From positions 186,001 to 250,000 of the forward strand of contig JAKRSF010000003.1 in assembly GCA_022402445.1 (NCBI GenBank): DNA of 64,000 bases, read 5' to 3'. Both the position numbers and the translations under genes were made by a program. Below are positions 9,002 to 20,316 of the stretch, in pieces; the first letter of the stretch is position 1, and every line of letters begins with the position of its first letter. The notes beneath the pieces are model-generated. The model was not told the origin of the DNA and did no database searches. It saw nothing but the letters and a program-made list of their open reading frames with translations. This DNA is from Cyanobacteriota bacterium (GTDB lineage Bacteria; Cyanobacteriota; Cyanobacteriia; CACIAM-69d).

Positions 9002-11497
9002 TCAACTGCGCAAACTCACCCCAAACTTCTCCGAGAGATCATCGCGCACCCGCTGATGCACCGGCTCCACATCCTCATCGGTCAAGGTCCGCTCCGGACT
9101 GCGGTAGGTGAGCCGGAAGGCCAAACTGCGCTGCCCCTCCGGCGCATGTTCGCCGCGATATTCATCAAACAGCTCCACCGACGCCAGCAGCGGTTTGCCC
9201 GCCTTGACGATGGTTTTTTCCAGATCCGCCACGGAGACCTTCAGGGGCGCAAAGAAGGCCAAATCGCGATTCGAGCTGGGCAAGGTCGAAAAGGGCTCAT
9301 AGAGCGGATGCTCCGGCGCATCGTCAATGGTGGCCTTGAAGATCGCCTCTAGGTCAAACTCGAAGCCATAGACCTCATCGGGCAAATCCCGCCCCCGGCA
9401 CAGTTCCGGATGCAGTTGCCCAAAGATGCCGAGCCGCTCGCCGCGAATCCACAGGGAGGCGGTCCGCCCCGGATGCAGGCTGGGGTTGCTGCGATCGCTT
9501 TGGAACTCCACCGCCACCCCGAGGGTTTGGAAGACGGATTCGAGGATGCCCTTGGCTTCGTACCAGGTGAGGGGTTCTTCCTTGCCACTGCGCCGCCACC
9601 GGCCCACGCTGGGATCGCCGCCGAGGATGCCCGCCAGGTGGTCGGCTTCCTGAAAACCCTCTTCATCGGACCAGAAGACGCGGCCAATTTCAAAGCCGTT
9701 GAGGGGGCCGTTGCCCTGTTCGCGGTTGAACTGGAACGCTTCGATGAGGCCCGCGAGGAGGTCCGTACGCAGGGCGGAATATTCGGCCAACAGGGGGTTG
9801 CTCAGGGCAATTTGGCGATCGCCCTCGGGCTTGCGGAGGGAGTAGTGCATCAGCTCCGTCAGGCCGGCCCCGCGCAGGGCATCGCGCAGTTGCCGCAGGA
9901 CGAGGAGATCGGCGGGCAGGAAGCCAAATTCCGTCTTGGGGGGCAAGGTGGCGCAGAAGTGGTTGTAGCCGAAGAGGCGGGCGATCTCTTCGATGAGATC
10001 AATTTCTCGCTCTAGATCCCGGTAGCGGTAGGGGGGGACGGTGACGGCCCATTCTCGCCCCACCTCTTCGGCGTCCCCCGGCTGGGTGAGGGTGAGCTGG
10101 CAGCCCAGGGCCATGAGGATCCGTTCGATGTCGGCTCCGGCAATGAACCCTTGGATCGGTTCGCGGGTTTTGGGATCTTCCCCCAGGATGGGGCCAAGGA
10201 CCTGATGGACGCGGTTGAGCCGCAGGGGGATCGTGGTGCTGAAGGTGCTCAGGTCGGGGCGGCCATCGGCGATCGCGGCATCGGCCACCTGGCCCCCAGC
10301 CACCTCCAGGATGAGTTCCACCGCCCGTCGCCACGCCGTTTCAAATTCCACCTGGTTGACGCCGCGCTCGTAGCGGGTCGAGGCTTCCGTGCGGATGCCA
10401 GCGCTGCGGGCCGATCGCCGCACCGCCGCCGGTTCAAACAGGGCCGCCTCCAGCAAAAGATTCGTGGTGCCGCCGTGGACTTCGCTACTTTCGCCCCCCA
10501 TCACCCCGGCCAGGGCCACCGGGCGATCGCCCGCCACAATCACCACATTTTGAGTCGAGAGGGTGCGGGTTTGGCCATCGAGGGTTTTGAGGGTCTCCTC
10601 GGGCCGCCCCTGGCGCACCCCCACCTCCAACGCGCCCCCCGCAGCAACTTCCGCCACGGCCAACAGGCGATCGCGGTCAAACCCATGGAGGGGCTGGCCC
10701 CACTCCAACATCACGTAATTGGTCACATCGACCACATTATTGATGGGCCGCACCCCCGCCGCCAGCAACCGCCGCTGCAACCACTGGGGCGACGGCGCGA
10801 TCGCCACCCCCTCAATCACCGTCGCCGCGTAGGCCGGACAAACCTTAGCGTCCTCCACCCGCACCGCCACCGTCTGGCCCTGGGCCGCCGTGGGACTCTC
10901 CAGGGGCGATCGCGCGATCGGCAGCGTCACCGCCCCCCCCGTCAGGGCCGCCACCTCCCGGGCAATCCCCACCATACTCAGCGCATCCGCCCGGTTCGCC
11001 GTCGAACTCAGATCCAGCACCACATCATCGAGCCCCAGCAGCGGCCGCACATCCGTCCCCGCCGCCAGCGCATCCCCCTGGGCAAACACATGGATCCCGT
11101 CCGCCTCCTTCTCCAGCCCCAGCTCCGCCAGGGAACAAATCATCCCCTCCGATCGCACCCCCCGCAGCTTCGTCGGCTTCATCTTCAGGTCAATCTTCGG
11201 CAGATAGGTCCCCAGCGTCGCCACCGCCACCGTCTGCCCCGCCGCCACATTGGCCGCCCCGCACACGATCGTCAACGGCTCCGCCGCCCCCACCTCCACC
11301 CGGCACACGCTCAGGCGATCGGCATTCGGGTGCTGCTCGCGCTCGACCACCTTCCCCACCACCACCCCATCGGCCCAGGTGCGGCGATCCTCAATCTCCT
11401 CCACCTCAAACCCCGCCAGGGTCAGCGTCTCCGCCAACGTCTCCGCATCGAGGTCGAACGCGACCAGTTCCCGCAACCAATTCAAAGAAATACGCAT
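9002..11497 (-). CDS. pheT: Phenylalanyl-tRNA synthetase beta subunit
   Basis: Large subunit of the (alpha-beta)2 synthetase charging tRNA-Phe in the cytoplasm. The 831-residue product begins [12 protein letters not shown], as is standard, followed by the EMAP-type tRNA-binding domain (about 40-155, [15 protein letters not shown]), the B3/B4 editing region (about 210-400), the B5 domain, a catalytic-like core ([12 protein letters not shown] region), and a C-terminal ferredoxin-fold anticodon-binding domain ([14 protein letters not shown] onward). pheS is not in the window; in cyanobacteria the subunits are often unlinked. Confidence 0.96.
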   Translation of the reverse strand: MRISLNWLRELVAFDLDAETLAETLTLAGFEVEEIEDRRTWADGVVVGKVVEREQHPNADRLSVCRVEVGAAEPLTIVCGAANVAAGQTVAVATLGTYLPKIDLKMKPTKLRGVRSEGMICSLAELGLEKEADGIHVFAQGDALAAGTDVRPLLGLDDVVLDLSSTANRADALSMVGIAREVAALTGGAVTLPIARSPLESPTAAQGQTVAVRVEDAKVCPAYAATVIEGVAIAPSPQWLQRRLLAAGVRPINNVVDVTNYVMLEWGQPLHGFDRDRLLAVAEVAAGGALEVGVRQGRPEETLKTLDGQTRTLSTQNVVIVAGDRPVALAGVMGGESSEVHGGTTNLLLEAALFEPAAVRRSARSAGIRTEASTRYERGVNQVEFETAWRRAVELILEVAGGQVADAAIADGRPDLSTFSTTIPLRLNRVHQVLGPILGEDPKTREPIQGFIAGADIERILMALGCQLTLTQPGDAEEVGREWAVTVPPYRYRDLEREIDLIEEIARLFGYNHFCATLPPKTEFGFLPADLLVLRQLRDALRGAGLTELMHYSLRKPEGDRQIALSNPLLAEYSALRTDLLAGLIEAFQFNREQGNGPLNGFEIGRVFWSDEEGFQEADHLAGILGGDPSVGRWRRSGKEEPLTWYEAKGILESVFQTLGVAVEFQSDRSNPSLHPGRTASLWIRGERLGIFGQLHPELCRGRDLPDEVYGFEFDLEAIFKATIDDAPEHPLYEPFSTLPSSNRDLAFFAPLKVSVADLEKTIVKAGKPLLASVELFDEYRGEHAPEGQRSLAFRLTYRSPERTLTDEDVEPVHQRVRDDLSEKFGVSLRS

Positions 11498-12042
11498 GGA
11501 CCTAGGCGACCGTCAATCAACCGATTAAAACTATTCAGAACTCTCGAACCCGTCAGCCCCACGAGTCAGGGCGGCGGCGCAGAACCGGCAGGGCACTCCT
11601 AACGCAAACCCAACCCCCGCACCGCCCCAGGCCAACCGCCCGCGCCAACAGCCCATCTTAGCGCCGATCGCGATCGCCCCCGCCCCCCTTCCTAAAATGG
11701 CCCCCGCAATTATCACCCCAATGAAAATGGCTTTGGTATGGTAGAGAAAACGCCGATTCGCCACCCCCCATGCGGGCCAAAAGCCCACGCCCTATCGCCC
11801 CTGGCAACCCCCCAGGTCCGATAGCGCCCCCCAGCCAATCGGCCCCGGTCCCTGATTCACCCCTTGGGTACATCGGTCCTATCCCCCCATCTTTCGCCAA
11901 CTAGGGTGTTCTGCGCTACTTCCAAACTCCACTACAGTACGGATATGACTGTGATGCCACACCCCCTCCAGGGTGGTCCGCGACAGTAGCGCAGTCCCGA
12001 CCATGCCGAATCGGACCACCCACCGCCACTTGGTGATGCTGA
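11498..12042. other. Intergenic region between pheT and the SpkB-like kinase gene
   Basis: A 545-bp divergent region. It is C-rich on the plus strand with a few AT-richer spots (around 11735-11755 and 11930-11950) that could hold promoters. An antisense 85-codon ORF with glycine-rich hydrophobic stretches (11531-11788, minus) is possible but lacks supporting signals. Confidence 0.4.
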
Positions 12043-13605
12043 ATGATCTACTGTCTCAATCCGGCCTGCCCGCACCCTGAAAACCCCGAAGACGCCACCA
12101 CCTGCCAAGCCTGTGGCTCGCAACTGCTCCTTCAGGATCGGTATCGGGTACTGCGCGCCCTGGGGCAGGGGGGATTTGGAGCGACCTTTTTGGCGGAGGA
12201 TGTGTCCCTGCCCGGTAGCCCCAAGTGTGTCATCAAGCAACTGCGTCCGGCGGCGACGGCCCCCCACGCCTTTGAGATGGCGCGCAATCTCTTCTGGCGC
12301 GAGGCTAAGACCCTGGGCAAAATTGGCAACCATCCCCAAATTCCCCAGTTGCTCAATTTCTTTGAACAGACCCAGGAATTTTATCTGGTGCAGGAGTTTG
12401 TCGATGGCTTGACCCTGAAGGGGGAGGTCAAGAAAAATGGTCCCTACAGTGAGGCAACCACGCGCCAGTTCCTGAGTGAGGTGCTGCCGATTATGCAGTA
12501 CGTCCACCAAAATAAGGTGATCCACCGGGATATCAAGCCGGATAATTTGATTCGGCGCGAGCAGGATAAGCGCCTGGTGCTGATTGATTTTGGGGCGGTG
12601 AAGGATCAGGTTTCGACGCCGGGGATGTCGGACCAGACGGCCCTGACGGCGGTGTCGGTGGGGACTCCGGGCTATGCGCCGCCGGAGCAGTTGTCCCTTC
12701 GGCCGGTCTATGCGAGCGATCTCTATGCCCTGGGGGCGACGTGCATTTATCTGCTGACGGGGCGATCGCCGAAGGATTTGGACTATCACCCGAATACGGG
12801 GGAGATGATGTGGCAGAAGTATGTTCACATCAGCGCTCACTTTGCTAATGTCCTTAAGAAGATGTTGGAAATTTCGGTGCGGAACCGCTACCAACATGCG
12901 GAAGATGTGCTGCGGGCGCTGGATCTGGAGCCCTATTTGGATGATCTGGCCCAGAGCATGTCTACGCCGGTGAGTACGGAGCCGACGCGGCCGACGGCGG
13001 GGAATTTTGGGGGCATGGGGGGCGGTGCCCAGACGTCACCGCGATCGTCCCGGCTGGGGGCGGCGATCCGGCGGCGCAGCGCCATGCGCAACGACATGAC
13101 GGCGGGGGGCATGACGGCGGGGGGCAGCAGCAACTCGGGCGGGGGGCGCGTCAGCGGCGGCAAGGCCAAGTCTGGGGGACTGCCCTGGCTCAAGACGAAG
13201 GATATTCAGCTTTATCGGGCGAAGGGGCGGACGGATTTTTCGGCCCATAACCTCAGCCGCAGTGAGTTGCAGGGGGGGGATTTTTCGGGCTGCATTTTCC
13301 GCGAGTCGAAGATTGATAAGAGCAATTTCCAGGGGGCGGATCTGTCGAGTGCGGATCTGGCGAAGGCGAGTTTGGTGGAGGTGAATTTCCGGGAGGCGAA
13401 CCTGAGTCGGGCCTATATGCCGGGGGCGAATTTGCAGCGGGCGGATCTGCGCAAGGCGGATCTGAGCTATGCGACGCTGACGAATGTGAATCTGGCGGGG
13501 GCGAACCTGTGTGGGGCGAATCTGACGGGGGCGAAGGTGACGGATGAGCAGCTCGCCCAGGCGAAGACGAATTGGTTTACGACGATGCCCCGGAAGCGGT
13601 CCTAG
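12043..13605 (+). CDS. spkB: Serine/threonine protein kinase with pentapeptide repeats, SpkB-like
   Basis: Eukaryotic-type protein kinase resembling SpkB. The 520-residue product starts with a four-Cys motif (Cys4, Cys9, Cys22, Cys25) like a zinc ribbon, also typical of SpkB. The kinase domain spans about 33-305: glycine loop LGQGGFGATF, catalytic loop HRDIKPDNLI, magnesium motif as DFGAVKD, and the APE-like PPEQ. After a Gly/Ser-rich linker, about 20 pentapeptide units of the A(D/N)LXX type fill the C-terminus (about 405-510). No transmembrane segment is seen, so it is likely soluble. In Synechocystis, SpkB is linked to oxidative stress; the role here is inferred. Its stop overlaps the convergent acetyltransferase gene by four bases. 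Confidence 0.88.
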   Translation: MIYCLNPACPHPENPEDATTCQACGSQLLLQDRYRVLRALGQGGFGATFLAEDVSLPGSPKCVIKQLRPAATAPHAFEMARNLFWREAKTLGKIGNHPQIPQLLNFFEQTQEFYLVQEFVDGLTLKGEVKKNGPYSEATTRQFLSEVLPIMQYVHQNKVIHRDIKPDNLIRREQDKRLVLIDFGAVKDQVSTPGMSDQTALTAVSVGTPGYAPPEQLSLRPVYASDLYALGATCIYLLTGRSPKDLDYHPNTGEMMWQKYVHISAHFANVLKKMLEISVRNRYQHAEDVLRALDLEPYLDDLAQSMSTPVSTEPTRPTAGNFGGMGGGAQTSPRSSRLGAAIRRRSAMRNDMTAGGMTAGGSSNSGGGRVSGGKAKSGGLPWLKTKDIQLYRAKGRTDFSAHNLSRSELQGGDFSGCIFRESKIDKSNFQGADLSSADLAKASLVEVNFREANLSRAYMPGANLQRADLRKADLSYATLTNVNLAGANLCGANLTGAKVTDEQLAQAKTNWFTTMPRKRS

Positions 13606-14192
13606 GGGATTGGTGGGGGTGGGATGGGGCCGTCCGTTGGGCTGGGGTGGCGGAGGCTGTAGATCCAGAGGGGTTGGCCGTAGTAGCGATCGCGGGTTCC
13701 CTGAAATTGCATGCCGAGGCGCTGGGCCACGCGGGCGGAGCGATCGTGGCCGGGGCGGATGACGGCGTAGATTTCCGGCAGATGGAGCGTGTTGAACCCA
13801 TGGGCGAGGGCGAGGCGGGCGGCTTCGGTGGCGTAGCCAAATCCCCAGGCGCTGCGCCGGAAGTGCCAGCCCAGTTCCCAGTCGGGGGTGGCTTGCCGGG
13901 TGCCGTCCACGAGGCGGGTTAGGAGCAGGGTGCCAAGGATTTGCGGATCTGCGTGCTGATCCCCCCGGCGTTCGACGGCCCAGATGGCCCCTTGGCCCAG
14001 ATGGCGTTCTTCGTCGGCGATCCACCCCTGGATGAGGGCGATCGCGGCGTCTGGGTGCTCGACGGGGGGGCGAATCTGGGCCATGACCTCGCGATCGCCG
14101 TAGATGGCCCAGGCGGCGTCGGCATCGGTGGGGAAGGCCCAGGGCCGCAGCCGCAGCCGTTCCCCGTCGAGGATGGGGGTTGCGATCGCCAT
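13602..14192 (-). CDS. GNAT-family N-acetyltransferase (RimJ/RimL type)
   Basis: Acetyl-CoA-dependent N-acetyltransferase of the RimJ/RimL group, acting on protein N-termini or small amines. In 196 residues it has the N-terminal strand ERLRLRPWAFPTDADA, the segment LGWHFRRSAWGFGYATEAARLALAHGF (acetyl-CoA-binding region, split here by description only), and the late HDRSARVAQRLGMQFQGT, all typical. Substrate unknown. It ends four bases into the convergent spkB gene and starts next to the gyrA stop, so it may be co-transcribed with gyrA. Confidence 0.85.
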   Translation of the reverse strand: MAIATPILDGERLRLRPWAFPTDADAAWAIYGDREVMAQIRPPVEHPDAAIALIQGWIADEERHLGQGAIWAVERRGDQHADPQILGTLLLTRLVDGTRQATPDWELGWHFRRSAWGFGYATEAARLALAHGFNTLHLPEIYAVIRPGHDRSARVAQRLGMQFQGTRDRYYGQPLWIYSLRHPSPTDGPIPPPPIP

Positions 14193-14195
14193 GGC

Positions 14196-16796
14196 CTAGG
14201 CGTCCGTGTCGTCCCCATCGGTGGCGAGGGCGTCTTCGCTCTCCGGCGGCACCACGGCCACGGCCACGAGGGCATCCTCTTCGTCCAGGCGCTGGAGCTT
14301 GACGCCGGTGGCCCCCCGGGACTGGACGGGGATGGCGTTGACGGACTGGCGGATGATGATGCCGCGCCCGGTGACGAGCATGATTTCATCGCTGTCGTTG
14401 ACCACCCGCAGGGCGGCCATGGCGTCGGCGACCTTGCCCGGTTTGAATTTGGTGGCGATTTTGCCCTTGGTGGCGCGGCGATAAAGTTTAAATTGCTCGA
14501 CGGGGACGCGCTTGCCGTAGCCGCGATCGGTGACGACGAGCATCCAGGGGCCGGCGGGGGCCTCCAGTTCCAGTTCCGCGTCGGGGCTGCCGTCGGTGTC
14601 GAGGGGATCGAGATCCAGATCATCCCCCTCTTCGCCGGAGCCAAGGCGATCGGCGATCGCGGCGGGAAGAATATCAATTCCCACCAACGCATCCCCCTTG
14701 CGGAGGTTCATGGACTTGACGCCGCGCGCCGTGCGACCCAGGGGCCGGAGCTGGTCGCGATCGGCCCGGAAGTGGATCGCCATGCCCGTGCGCGAGCCAA
14801 TCAAAATTGAATCGGTTTCGCGGGTCAGGCGCACCCAGCGCAGTTGATCCCCCTCCTCTAGGGAAATGGCAATGAGGCCGTTGGCGCGGATATTGGCGAA
14901 GGCGGACAGGGCGGTTTTTTTGATGTAGCCCTTCTCCGTCAGCATCACCAGATAAACATCATCGGCAAATTCCGCCACCGCATTGACGGACGTGATCCGC
15001 TCCTCGTGGGAGATGGGCAGCAGTTGCATCAGGGCGGTGCCCCTAGCCGATCGCGAACTGGCCGGAATTTGATAGGCGCGGATGGAGTAGGCGACGCCGC
15101 GATCGCTGAAAAACAGCACCGTATCGCGATCGCAGCAGGTGAGGAAATGCTGCACCTCATCGTCCTCCTTCATCTTCGCCCCCGCCTTGCCCCGGGTAGC
15201 CCGGTTCTGGGTCTCGAAGGTATTCACCGGCATCCGCTTGATGTAGCCCTGCTCGGTGATGACGATCGTCGATCGCTCATTGGCAATCAAATCAATGTCA
15301 TCAAGGGCCGCGCTGTCGTGGGAAATGGCCGTGCGGCGGGGCGTATCGTGGCGCGCCTTCATCTCCTGTAACTCAGATTCAATGATCGACAGCACCCGTT
15401 CCCGGCGGGCGAGGATGTCATTGAGATCAGTGATTTGCGCCTGGAGCGCCTCATGCTCCTGCTGGATCTTGTCCGCCTCCAGGGCCGTCAGCCGCCGCAG
15501 TTGCATCTGCAAAATCGCATCCGCCTGGGCCTCCGACAGGCGATAGCCATCCACCAACCCCTGGCGGGCCGCCGCCGTATCCGCCGCCCCCCGGATCAGG
15601 GCAATGATGCCGTCAATGCTCTCTAGGGCGATCAAATAACCCTGCAACAGGTGGTCGCGCTCCTGGGCCTTGCGGAGTTCGTAGCGGGTGCGGCGTTCGA
15701 GGGTTTCAATGCGAAATTCGATGAATACCTGCAAAAACTGCCGCAGGGTCAGGGTTTGGGGTTCCCCATCGACCAGGGCCAGCATATTCGCCCCGAAGTT
15801 CGATTGCAGGGGCGTTTGCTTATAGAGGTTATTGAGGACCACCTGGGGATAGGCGTCCCGCTTCAGTTCAATGACGATGCGCATCCCGTCGCGATCGCTC
15901 TCGTCGCGGATGTCGGAAATGCCGTCGAGCTTTTTGTCATTGACCAGTTCGGCGATGCGCTCAATCAGGGCCGCCTTATTGGTCTGGTAGGGCAGTTCAG
16001 TGATGATGATGGCGTCGCGATCGGGAGCCCCGCGCCGTTCCAGGGTTTCCATCGACGCCACCCCGCGCATGGTGATGGAGCCGCGCCCGGTGGTGTAGGC
16101 TTCGCGGATGCCCGCCACCCCAAAAATCTGCGCCCCGGTGGGAAAGTCCGGGCCAGGGATGTAGCGCATCAGTTCCAGATCCGTCAGGTCCGGATTGGCG
16201 ATGAGGGCGCAGGTGCCATCCACCAACTCCCCGAGGTTGTGGGGGGGAATATTGGTGGCCATGCCCACGGCAATGCCCGACGAACCATTGAGCAGCAGTT
16301 GGGGCACCCGGGCCGGGAGGACCACCGGTTCCTGCTGGGAGCCGTCGAAGTTGTCAATGAAATCAACGGTTTCCGCTTCGATGTCCAGCAGCAGGGCATC
16401 CCGGGCCAGGGGCTGAAGCCGCGACTCGGTGTATCGCATGGCCGCCGGGGGATCGTTGTCCACGGAGCCGAAGTTGCCGTGGCCGTCGATCAGGGGCAGG
16501 CGCATGGAGAAGTCCTGGGCCATGCGCACGAGGGCGTCATAGACGGCGGTGTCGCCGTGGGGGTGATATTTCCCCAGCACTTCGCCGACGACGCGGGCGC
16601 ATTTCCGGAAGGGGCGCTCGGGCATCAGGCCCAGTTCGTGCATGGCGAAGAGGATGCGCCGGTGGACTGGCTTGAGGCCGTCCCGGGCGTCGGGGAGCGC
16701 CCGCCCGACGATGACGCTCATGGCGTACTCCAGGTACGATCGCGACATCTCGTGACGCAATTCCGTGGCAACAATCCGGTCTTCGGCGGTACTCAT
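14196..16796 (-). CDS. gyrA: DNA gyrase subunit A
   Basis: Breakage-reunion subunit of gyrase (type II topoisomerase). The product is about 866 residues from the ATG at 16796; an in-frame ATG at 16814 would add MHSPPR. It has the quinolone-resistance-determining region ([19 protein letters not shown]), the catalytic Tyr in AMRYTESRL, and a C-terminal beta-pinwheel with a GyrA-box-like [10 protein letters not shown]. An acidic insert ([15 protein letters not shown]) interrupts the last third. Gyrase is preferred over topoisomerase IV because of the GyrA-like box. The acetyltransferase gene follows directly on the same strand. Confidence 0.92.
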   Translation of the reverse strand: MSTAEDRIVATELRHEMSRSYLEYAMSVIVGRALPDARDGLKPVHRRILFAMHELGLMPERPFRKCARVVGEVLGKYHPHGDTAVYDALVRMAQDFSMRLPLIDGHGNFGSVDNDPPAAMRYTESRLQPLARDALLLDIEAETVDFIDNFDGSQQEPVVLPARVPQLLLNGSSGIAVGMATNIPPHNLGELVDGTCALIANPDLTDLELMRYIPGPDFPTGAQIFGVAGIREAYTTGRGSITMRGVASMETLERRGAPDRDAIIITELPYQTNKAALIERIAELVNDKKLDGISDIRDESDRDGMRIVIELKRDAYPQVVLNNLYKQTPLQSNFGANMLALVDGEPQTLTLRQFLQVFIEFRIETLERRTRYELRKAQERDHLLQGYLIALESIDGIIALIRGAADTAAARQGLVDGYRLSEAQADAILQMQLRRLTALEADKIQQEHEALQAQITDLNDILARRERVLSIIESELQEMKARHDTPRRTAISHDSAALDDIDLIANERSTIVITEQGYIKRMPVNTFETQNRATRGKAGAKMKEDDEVQHFLTCCDRDTVLFFSDRGVAYSIRAYQIPASSRSARGTALMQLLPISHEERITSVNAVAEFADDVYLVMLTEKGYIKKTALSAFANIRANGLIAISLEEGDQLRWVRLTRETDSILIGSRTGMAIHFRADRDQLRPLGRTARGVKSMNLRKGDALVGIDILPAAIADRLGSGEEGDDLDLDPLDTDGSPDAELELEAPAGPWMLVVTDRGYGKRVPVEQFKLYRRATKGKIATKFKPGKVADAMAALRVVNDSDEIMLVTGRGIIIRQSVNAIPVQSRGATGVKLQRLDEEDALVAVAVVPPESEDALATDGDDTDA

Positions 16797-16979
16797 GCGC
16801 GGCGGTGAATGCAATTAATGCAATACGTCAAAACGGCTGGAGGGCGATCGCGGGGGGGCGATCGGGGGAGGCGGCGCACCGAGTGGGGCGGGCCACCGTC
16901 GCTCTATTATCCTCGATCGCGGCGATCGCCCCCGCCCTCGCCCTGGGGCGGCCCTGATCCGATCGCGCGGGGCCGCGCC

Positions 16980-19814
16980 CTAGTCCCAGGAGGCGGTGGT
17001 GGCGGGGGTGCCGCTGGATCCGTGGATCGAACCGGGGCCGCTGGGTAGGGGGACGGCGGACGGCGAAGGGGGGGGCGGCACGGGCGATCGCCGCTGGAGG
17101 CCATTGAGTTCATGCCACCGCTCCATCAGCACCGGCCCCGGCAGGGGGCGACTGAACCAAAATCCCTGGATCGCATCGCAGTGCAGCCGCTCAAGGAATT
17201 GCAGTTGCTCCTCCGTTTCCACCCCCTCGGCGACGGTTTTGAGGCCCATGCCCCGGGCCATTTCCACCGTGGCCTGGACGATCGCCACATCCTTCGGGGT
17301 GCGCAGGCCATCGAGGATGAAGGAGCGATCAATTTTGAGGGTATCGAGGGGCAAACATTTCAGCGCCCACAGGGACGAGTAGCCCGTACCAAAGTCGTCC
17401 ATGGCCACCCGAATCCCCATGGCCCGCAGGGCGTGCAGCACCGCGATCGTACTGGTCATGTCCTGCATGGCGGTGCTTTCGGTGATTTCGATGCCCAAAC
17501 AGGTGGGGGATAGGTCGTAGCGATCGAGGGTGTCGGCGATCTGGTTGGCCAGGTCCGTCTGCTGCACCTCCAGGGGCGACAGGTTGATGGAAATGCGCAT
17601 GGGGGGATAGCCCGCCATGATCCACTGGCGGCTGTAGCGACAGGCGGCGTCGAGGATCCAGCGCCCCAGCTCGACGCTCAGGCCCGCATCCGTGGCGATC
17701 GGCACGAACTGGGCGGGGGAGATCCAGCCCCGGCTGTCGTGGTGCCACCGCAGGAGGGCTTCAACGCCGCAGACGCCGCCGCGCATCAGGTCCAGTTGGG
17801 GCTGGAAATAGAGCTCTAGCTCGTCCTGGGCGATCGCCCGGTGCAGATCATGCTCTAGGGTGAGGCGATTTTGCACCTGGAGGCCGATGTCGGGGGTGTA
17901 GATCTGGTAGCGGCTGCGGCCATCGTGCTTGGCGCGGTAGAGGGCGGCGTCGGCATTTTTGAGCAGGGTGTCCGCATCGTCCCCATCCCTCGGGGCGATC
18001 GCCACGCCAATACTGGCCTTGACGTACAGGGGTCGCCCGCCAATGGGGAAAGGCACCTGCAAACTCGCCAGCACCTCCTGGGCTAGGGCCGCCGCCTCTT
18101 CGACCCCCGCGATCGGCCCCTGGAGCAGGGTGAATTCGTCGCCCCCCCACCGGGCCAGGACCGCCCGCCGCTGCAAGGTTGCCTTCAGTCGCCGCGCCAC
18201 CTGCTGCAAGAGGCGATCGCCCAGGGCATGGCCAAGGGTGTCGTTGACATGCTTAAAGCCATCAATATCTAAAAACAGCACCGCCAGGGAACTGCCCTGC
18301 TGACGGCAGCTCGCCAAAGCCAACAGCAGCTCCTCCTGGAACAGCAGCCGATTGCCCAGCCCCGTCAGGGCATCGTGGCACGCCTGATGGCGCAGGAGCC
18401 GTTCAATGCGCCGCTGGGCGATCGCCAGGTACAGGTGAACCGCCAAATTGCGCATGAGTTTTAAGTCCTCCGCCTGCCAGGGTTGCGATCGCCCCCGGTG
18501 GGTCTTGCGCCAGATGGCAAAGGACAGGCCCGGTAAATTATTGCGCGGGTCCGCGAGGCTCTGGTGGGCGGCGTAGTGCCCCTTCCCCAGGGCATCGCCC
18601 CAGCAGGTTTCCACCGCAAATTCCTTGCGGAACAGGGTCAAATAGCCAATGCAGCGCCGCCGGTAGCTCAGGGGCACCACCGCCATGCCGCAGATGGACG
18701 TGCCCGTGAAAAAGTTCAGCAGGGGCCGCAGGCGCATTTCCCTAAAAATGCAGTCCGTGGCAAAAATCGCGTCGCTGAGGCCGTCCCCCGTGCGATCGCG
18801 CCCCTCGATCCCCACCGCCGGAGCCAGCGCTGAACCGCCATTCCTAGGGCGATCGCCCCCCTCCCCCTCCTCCCCCACGGACATCCCCGCCGCCCGATGG
18901 GTCCGCACCGGCACCGTCAAGGCCTGCCAATGGGCATTGCTCTCCAGGTGGCCCAGGGTGTCCTGCAGGGGGAGCCCCACGCTGTAGACCCGCTCATCGA
19001 GCCCCGCCAACTCCCCCACCACAAACAGCCGCCCCCCATCGCAGCCCAGGGCCTCCACAATGGTGCTCAAAATCTCCGGGCAGGCCCCATCGAGGGACTC
19101 CGCCTGGTGGAGCAGGGTGCCGATCTGTTGCGTAATGGCTTCGCTGTGGGCCTGGATCCGCGATCGCTCGATCAACCGCGCCTGGGCCACCGCCAGGGAA
19201 AGCTGATCCACCGCCAGTTGCACAATCCCCAAATCGCTCTCCGTCGGGCGGTAGGGCTGGCTATGGTGGGCCACCAGCAACCCCCACAGGAGCCCGTCCC
19301 CGAGGATGGGGATCGTAATCGACGCCGCCACCCCCATGCCGCTGAGGTAGGCCGCATGGCAAGGATCCACCGGCTGATAGCGCGCATCCGCCGAGTCCAC
19401 CAGCCGCGCCGCCGGATCCCCCTCCGGGGGCGATGCCTGCACCACCGTCAGCCGATTAGCCACATCCACCACCACCCGCTGGCGATCGCGCACAAAAGCC
19501 GTCCTGGAACTCGCGGGCACATCCTCCGCCGGGAACCACACCCCCAACAGCGACGGCAGCGGTCCATGTTCAAGGCGCGCCTCCGCCAGCACCTGGCCGC
19601 AGCCATCCTCAGAAAAGCGATAAATCTTGACGCGATCAACCCCCAGGAACTGGCGCACCTCCTGGGCCACCAGATCCAAAATGGTCGGCAGTTCGATCGC
19701 CTGACGGATGGAGCCGACTAGCCGATCAAGGATGCGTGCGCGCTCATGATCGGGCTCCCCTTGGGGACGGAAATGGCGATCGCGGTTGCCGTTGGGGTCG
19801 GTCATGCTAGCCAT
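16980..19814 (-). CDS. Cph2-like GAF-GAF-GGDEF-EAL photoreceptor
   Basis: Predicted soluble light sensor controlling cyclic-di-GMP. In 944 residues: GAF1 (about 30-215) with the bilin-binding pair Cys152-His153 in DPCHAAYLSGMG; a second GAF (about 225-465) with a PHY-tongue-like GLSFAIWRK segment; a GGDEF domain with the intact RWGGDEF (residues 555-559), so cyclase activity is likely; and an EAL domain with EALLRW (683-685), ITESTAMQD, DDFGTGYSSL and AEGVETEEQ, so phosphodiesterase activity is likely. The order matches the N-terminal half of Synechocystis Cph2. Which of the two activities dominates, and the colour sensed, are unknown. Confidence 0.9.
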   Translation of the reverse strand: MASMTDPNGNRDRHFRPQGEPDHERARILDRLVGSIRQAIELPTILDLVAQEVRQFLGVDRVKIYRFSEDGCGQVLAEARLEHGPLPSLLGVWFPAEDVPASSRTAFVRDRQRVVVDVANRLTVVQASPPEGDPAARLVDSADARYQPVDPCHAAYLSGMGVAASITIPILGDGLLWGLLVAHHSQPYRPTESDLGIVQLAVDQLSLAVAQARLIERSRIQAHSEAITQQIGTLLHQAESLDGACPEILSTIVEALGCDGGRLFVVGELAGLDERVYSVGLPLQDTLGHLESNAHWQALTVPVRTHRAAGMSVGEEGEGGDRPRNGGSALAPAVGIEGRDRTGDGLSDAIFATDCIFREMRLRPLLNFFTGTSICGMAVVPLSYRRRCIGYLTLFRKEFAVETCWGDALGKGHYAAHQSLADPRNNLPGLSFAIWRKTHRGRSQPWQAEDLKLMRNLAVHLYLAIAQRRIERLLRHQACHDALTGLGNRLLFQEELLLALASCRQQGSSLAVLFLDIDGFKHVNDTLGHALGDRLLQQVARRLKATLQRRAVLARWGGDEFTLLQGPIAGVEEAAALAQEVLASLQVPFPIGGRPLYVKASIGVAIAPRDGDDADTLLKNADAALYRAKHDGRSRYQIYTPDIGLQVQNRLTLEHDLHRAIAQDELELYFQPQLDLMRGGVCGVEALLRWHHDSRGWISPAQFVPIATDAGLSVELGRWILDAACRYSRQWIMAGYPPMRISINLSPLEVQQTDLANQIADTLDRYDLSPTCLGIEITESTAMQDMTSTIAVLHALRAMGIRVAMDDFGTGYSSLWALKCLPLDTLKIDRSFILDGLRTPKDVAIVQATVEMARGMGLKTVAEGVETEEQLQFLERLHCDAIQGFWFSRPLPGPVLMERWHELNGLQRRSPVPPPPSPSAVPLPSGPGSIHGSSGTPATTASWD

Positions 19815-20316
19815 GGGGCTGGGGACAAGATAAAGAATTCAAGTGAGAGGGAGGAGGCATCCCAGGTCCGGTGATTACCCCTAGGACGATGGGCTTGCGG
19901 CGGACCTAGCCACCTTGGCCCGAATTCAAGGTGGCCCCTGGGGGGGTAGCGTCTGATCCCAATTGTAGACCGATGCCGTGGCCCCCCTGCGGTGATCCCC
20001 GTCCCCCACGCCCCCAGCGGCGGCCGTTCCCTACGGCCAACACCCCCAATGGATCCACCCTGGGGATCGCTGCGATCGCAGCATCATCCCTTTCCACCGG
20101 GGGCATCGCGAAAAATAAGAATTCCGCAACAAAACTTTGCAGATTCCCCCCAAGGGCAGCCGTCCGCCCCCCTCCCCAAGGTCTGGATTGGTTCCCCGGC
20201 TGGGCCGCCCCAGTCGCCAGAATTCCGGCGGGGATCATCGGGGGCGTTCCCCAAGGCAATTCCCTTGCCATAATGGGAGCTTTGGCATCCTGAGCAAGAC
20301 GCTGAGCAGACTTCCC
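19815..20316. other. Intergenic region upstream of the ribonucleotide reductase gene
   Basis: A 500-bp divergent region. I looked for a cobalamin riboswitch, since the next gene needs adenosylcobalamin, but found no B12-box-like sequence. A small hairpin (GGCAA-TTCCC-TTGCC, about 20253-20267) precedes a CATAAT promoter-like hexamer near 20270. A TTG-started extension of the reductase frame from 20137 is not credible. Confidence 0.4.

Noticed and set aside
10151-11602. 483-codon plus-strand ORF opposite pheT
   Set aside because: Arg/His/Pro-rich shadow of pheT with no family motif.
11531-11788. 85-codon minus-strand ORF between pheT and the kinase gene
   Set aside because: Gly/Ala-rich with no clear ribosome site; probably a shadow of GC-rich intergenic DNA.
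15651-16808. 385-codon ORF opposite gyrA
   Set aside because: Antisense shadow; the gyrA motifs are clear on the other strand.
19815-20316. Cobalamin riboswitch upstream of nrdJ
   Set aside because: No B12-box-like sequence or plausible multi-stem layout could be found by eye.
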